Assembly: GCA_937930635.1 (NCBI GenBank)
Contig: CALHCF010000021.1
Location: 1-64,000, forward strand
DNA length: 64,000 nt
Source: an uncultured Rhizobiaceae group bacterium
GTDB taxonomy: Bacteria > Pseudomonadota > Alphaproteobacteria > Rhizobiales > Rhizobiaceae
Direction of reading: 5' to 3'
The translations under genes were made by a program, and so were the position numbers. The notes under the pieces were generated by a model. The model saw nothing but the letters and a program-made list of their open reading frames with translations, did no database searches and was not told where the DNA came from. Positions within the stretch are counted from its first letter, which is position 1. The number at the start of each line of letters is the position of its first letter. Positions 62,496 through 64,000 of the stretch are shown here, piece after piece.

Positions 62496-62867
62496 ATGAA
62501 CAGGCTGTTCTTCAATATTTTATGCAAAGATCTTGAGGCATCAAAGGTCTTCTACACAACACTTTTAGAGATGACCGTTCACTTCAACAGCGACTGGTTT
62601 GTTATCCTCAAACCTTCCGGTGAAACGCCCTATGAGCTGGGCCTGATCGACATTGACCATCAGATTGTACCTGCTGCCGCGACTGGCGATGTGGGTGGCA
62701 CCTATCCAACCTTTGTGGTCGATGATGTTGAGATTGTTTATCAGCGCGCACAGGCCATGGGCGTCGAAATTATCGAAGCGCCGAAAGATATGTTTTACGG
62801 ACAGCGGCGCATGTTGCTGCGCGCTCCTGACGGCCTCGTTCTCGATATTTCGTCCTTATCGGCTTAA
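62496..62867 (+). CDS. VOC superfamily (glyoxalase-like) protein
   Basis: A 123-residue protein with the paired beta-alpha-beta-beta-beta modules of the vicinal oxygen chelate fold. Pieces are [23 protein letters not shown] in part, [11 protein letters not shown], and [18 protein letters not shown] with the terminal metal-ligand region. Members include glyoxalases, dioxygenases and antibiotic-binding proteins, so no activity is assigned. ATG 62496 is used; the frame extends upstream into the regulator gene but without support. It converges on lysK, overlapping its end by 12 bases. Confidence 0.78.
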   Translation: MNRLFFNILCKDLEASKVFYTTLLEMTVHFNSDWFVILKPSGETPYELGLIDIDHQIVPAAATGDVGGTYPTFVVDDVEIVYQRAQAMGVEIIEAPKDMFYGQRRMLLRAPDGLVLDISSLSA

Positions 62868-64000
62868 CGCATCGCGGATCATCGCAACGGTCTGATCCTT
62901 ACCATACAGCGCCGCAAAAGAACCAAAGCGCGGCCCCTGATCCTGCCCCAGAAGGACCTGATAGAGCGCCTGGAACCACTCCCGCAGGTTCTCAAAACCA
63001 TGATCTTTTCCAACCGCAAAGACCTCCGTTTGCAGTGCCTCACCATCTGAATGTTTATCCATTGCATCAAGCCGGTTTGCCAGATCATCCATCGCCGCGC
63101 GTTCCTGATTACTGGGTGCGCGAAACTGCTTGTCGGGCTTCACGAAATCCTCGAAATAGCGGATCGCATACCCAACAAGTTCATCGAGTTTTGGATTGTT
63201 CTGCGGCGTGACCTCAGCATCATATTGGCTGATGAAACCCCATAACGTCTCTTTGTTCGATGAGTTGGACGCACTGACCAGATTGAGCAGCATCGAGAAA
63301 GATACCGGCATGGTGATCCTGGGGGGATTACCGGCGTGGATGTGCCATGTCGGATTGTTGAGCCTGGTCTTGGGGTCGGCATCATGAACCGCTGACAGGT
63401 GCTGAAAATACTCATCGACCTGACGCGGAATGATATCGAAAAAGAGACGCTTGGCGGTTTTTGGTTTGCTGTACATGAACAGGGAAAGGCTTTCTGGTGA
63501 GGCGTAGGACAGCCATTGTTCCATCGAGATGCCATTGCCCTTGGATTTTGAAATCTTCTCGCCCTTGTCGTCCAGAAACAGCTCATAAATAAAATGCTCC
63601 GGCGCGCGCGCGCCCAGAATACGACAGATCTTGTCATAGAGCTGACTGTTGTTTTGATGGTCCTTGCCATACATCTCAAAATCAACACCCAGAGCCGCCC
63701 AGCGCATGCTGAAATCCGGCTTCCACTGAAGTTTCACGTGACCACCGGTGATCGGCAGGGTTACTTCACTACCGTCCTCATCATCGAATGTTACGGTACC
63801 GGCTGCCGGGTCCACCGCTTTCATCGGCACATACAATACCCGCCCGGACGTCGGAGAGATTGGAAGAAACGGGCTATAGGTTGCGCGACGTTCCTCCCCC
63901 AGCGTGGGAAGCATAACGGCCATGATCTCATCGTATTTTTCCGCACAGCGCAGCAATATCTCATCAAACACACCGTCCCGGTAATAGTCGGTTGAGCTTG
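62856..64000 (-). CDS. lysK: Class I lysyl-tRNA synthetase, C-terminal part
   Basis: The gene runs off the right end of the window with the frame open, so about 381 C-terminal residues are present. Class I LysRS attaches lysine to tRNA-Lys and is typical of alphaproteobacteria, spirochaetes and archaea instead of the usual class II enzyme. The Rossmann-fold signature KISKSKG (the KMSKS loop) is visible, preceded by [10 protein letters not shown]-like context ([11 protein letters not shown]). [17 protein letters not shown] is also characteristic. The stop TAA at 62858-62856 lies inside the last codons of the convergent VOC gene. An internal GTG at 63971 is not a start. Confidence 0.92.
   Translation of the reverse strand, partial: SSTDYYRDGVFDEILLRCAEKYDEIMAVMLPTLGEERRATYSPFLPISPTSGRVLYVPMKAVDPAAGTVTFDDEDGSEVTLPITGGHVKLQWKPDFSMRWAALGVDFEMYGKDHQNNSQLYDKICRILGARAPEHFIYELFLDDKGEKISKSKGNGISMEQWLSYASPESLSLFMYSKPKTAKRLFFDIIPRQVDEYFQHLSAVHDADPKTRLNNPTWHIHAGNPPRITMPVSFSMLLNLVSASNSSNKETLWGFISQYDAEVTPQNNPKLDELVGYAIRYFEDFVKPDKQFRAPSNQERAAMDDLANRLDAMDKHSDGEALQTEVFAVGKDHGFENLREWFQALYQVLLGQDQGPRFGSFAALYGKDQTVAMIRDALSR

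Overview
The window looks like chromosome of a marine alphaproteobacterium, most likely in the Hyphomicrobiales (Rhizobiales). The signs are a PodJ-type polarity protein with Sel1 repeats and a peptidoglycan-binding end, a class I lysyl-tRNA synthetase, a TauE/SafE exporter paired with a TIGR02186 protein, a DUF6460 protein, a TTAA-N7-TTAA box of the CtrA type, and genes for phytoplankton-derived osmolytes and sulfonates. No tRNA, rRNA, CRISPR array, prophage or insertion sequence was seen. Family names come from reading the protein sequences by eye, not from database searches.

Positions 1-8672 form a trimethylamine/TMAO block. It holds the end of a substrate-binding protein (tmoX), an ATPase (tmoV), a fused double permease (tmoW), trimethylamine monooxygenase (tmm), a secreted von Willebrand A protein (DUF1194) and, on the other strand, TMAO demethylase (tdm). 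Together they would import TMAO, make it from TMA, and split it to dimethylamine and formaldehyde. Positions 9031-13481 form a sulfonate block for 2,3-dihydroxypropane-1-sulfonate (DHPS). A GntR regulator, an HpsN dehydrogenase and an SDR oxidoreductase are transcribed leftward. SuyA and SuyB (sulfolactate sulfo-lyase, giving pyruvate and sulfite) are transcribed rightward, away from a shared 17-bp palindrome. Two related hairpins bracket this block.

Positions 13705-22113 hold pyruvate carboxylase, then a tightly packed operon for an accessory succinate dehydrogenase/fumarate reductase in the order B-C-D-A, then a two-subunit class I fumarase-type hydratase. The flavoprotein has Cys where the histidine that binds FAD covalently normally sits. 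Positions 22233-28096 hold a CHASE2 nucleotide cyclase, a glycine-zipper lipoprotein, an unrecognised four-helix membrane protein paired with a ClpP-like membrane protease behind a CtrA-type box, and a Crp/Fnr regulator. A type I secretion exporter pair without a nearby substrate (28135-31512), an aminotransferase and mscL follow.

Positions 33675-41868 carry a nutrient-sensing set: a hybrid kinase with a sodium:solute symporter sensor domain, a LuxR-type response regulator, a small membrane protein, a matching symporter, an alpha/beta hydrolase and a thioesterase-like protein. Positions 41865-47639 are mixed housekeeping (coiled-coil secreted protein, DUF952, pyrD, MATE pump, DUF6460, TIGR02186 protein, TauE/SafE exporter). 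PodJ covers 47921-51841. A MerR regulator then faces a beta-oxidation cluster (53159-60308): DmdC/FadE-like and ordinary acyl-CoA dehydrogenases, a small secreted protein, a PaaI thioesterase, thiolase and FadB-like protein. The window ends with a GNAT/FemAB-like acyltransferase, an S24-type repressor, a VOC protein and the C-terminal part of lysK.
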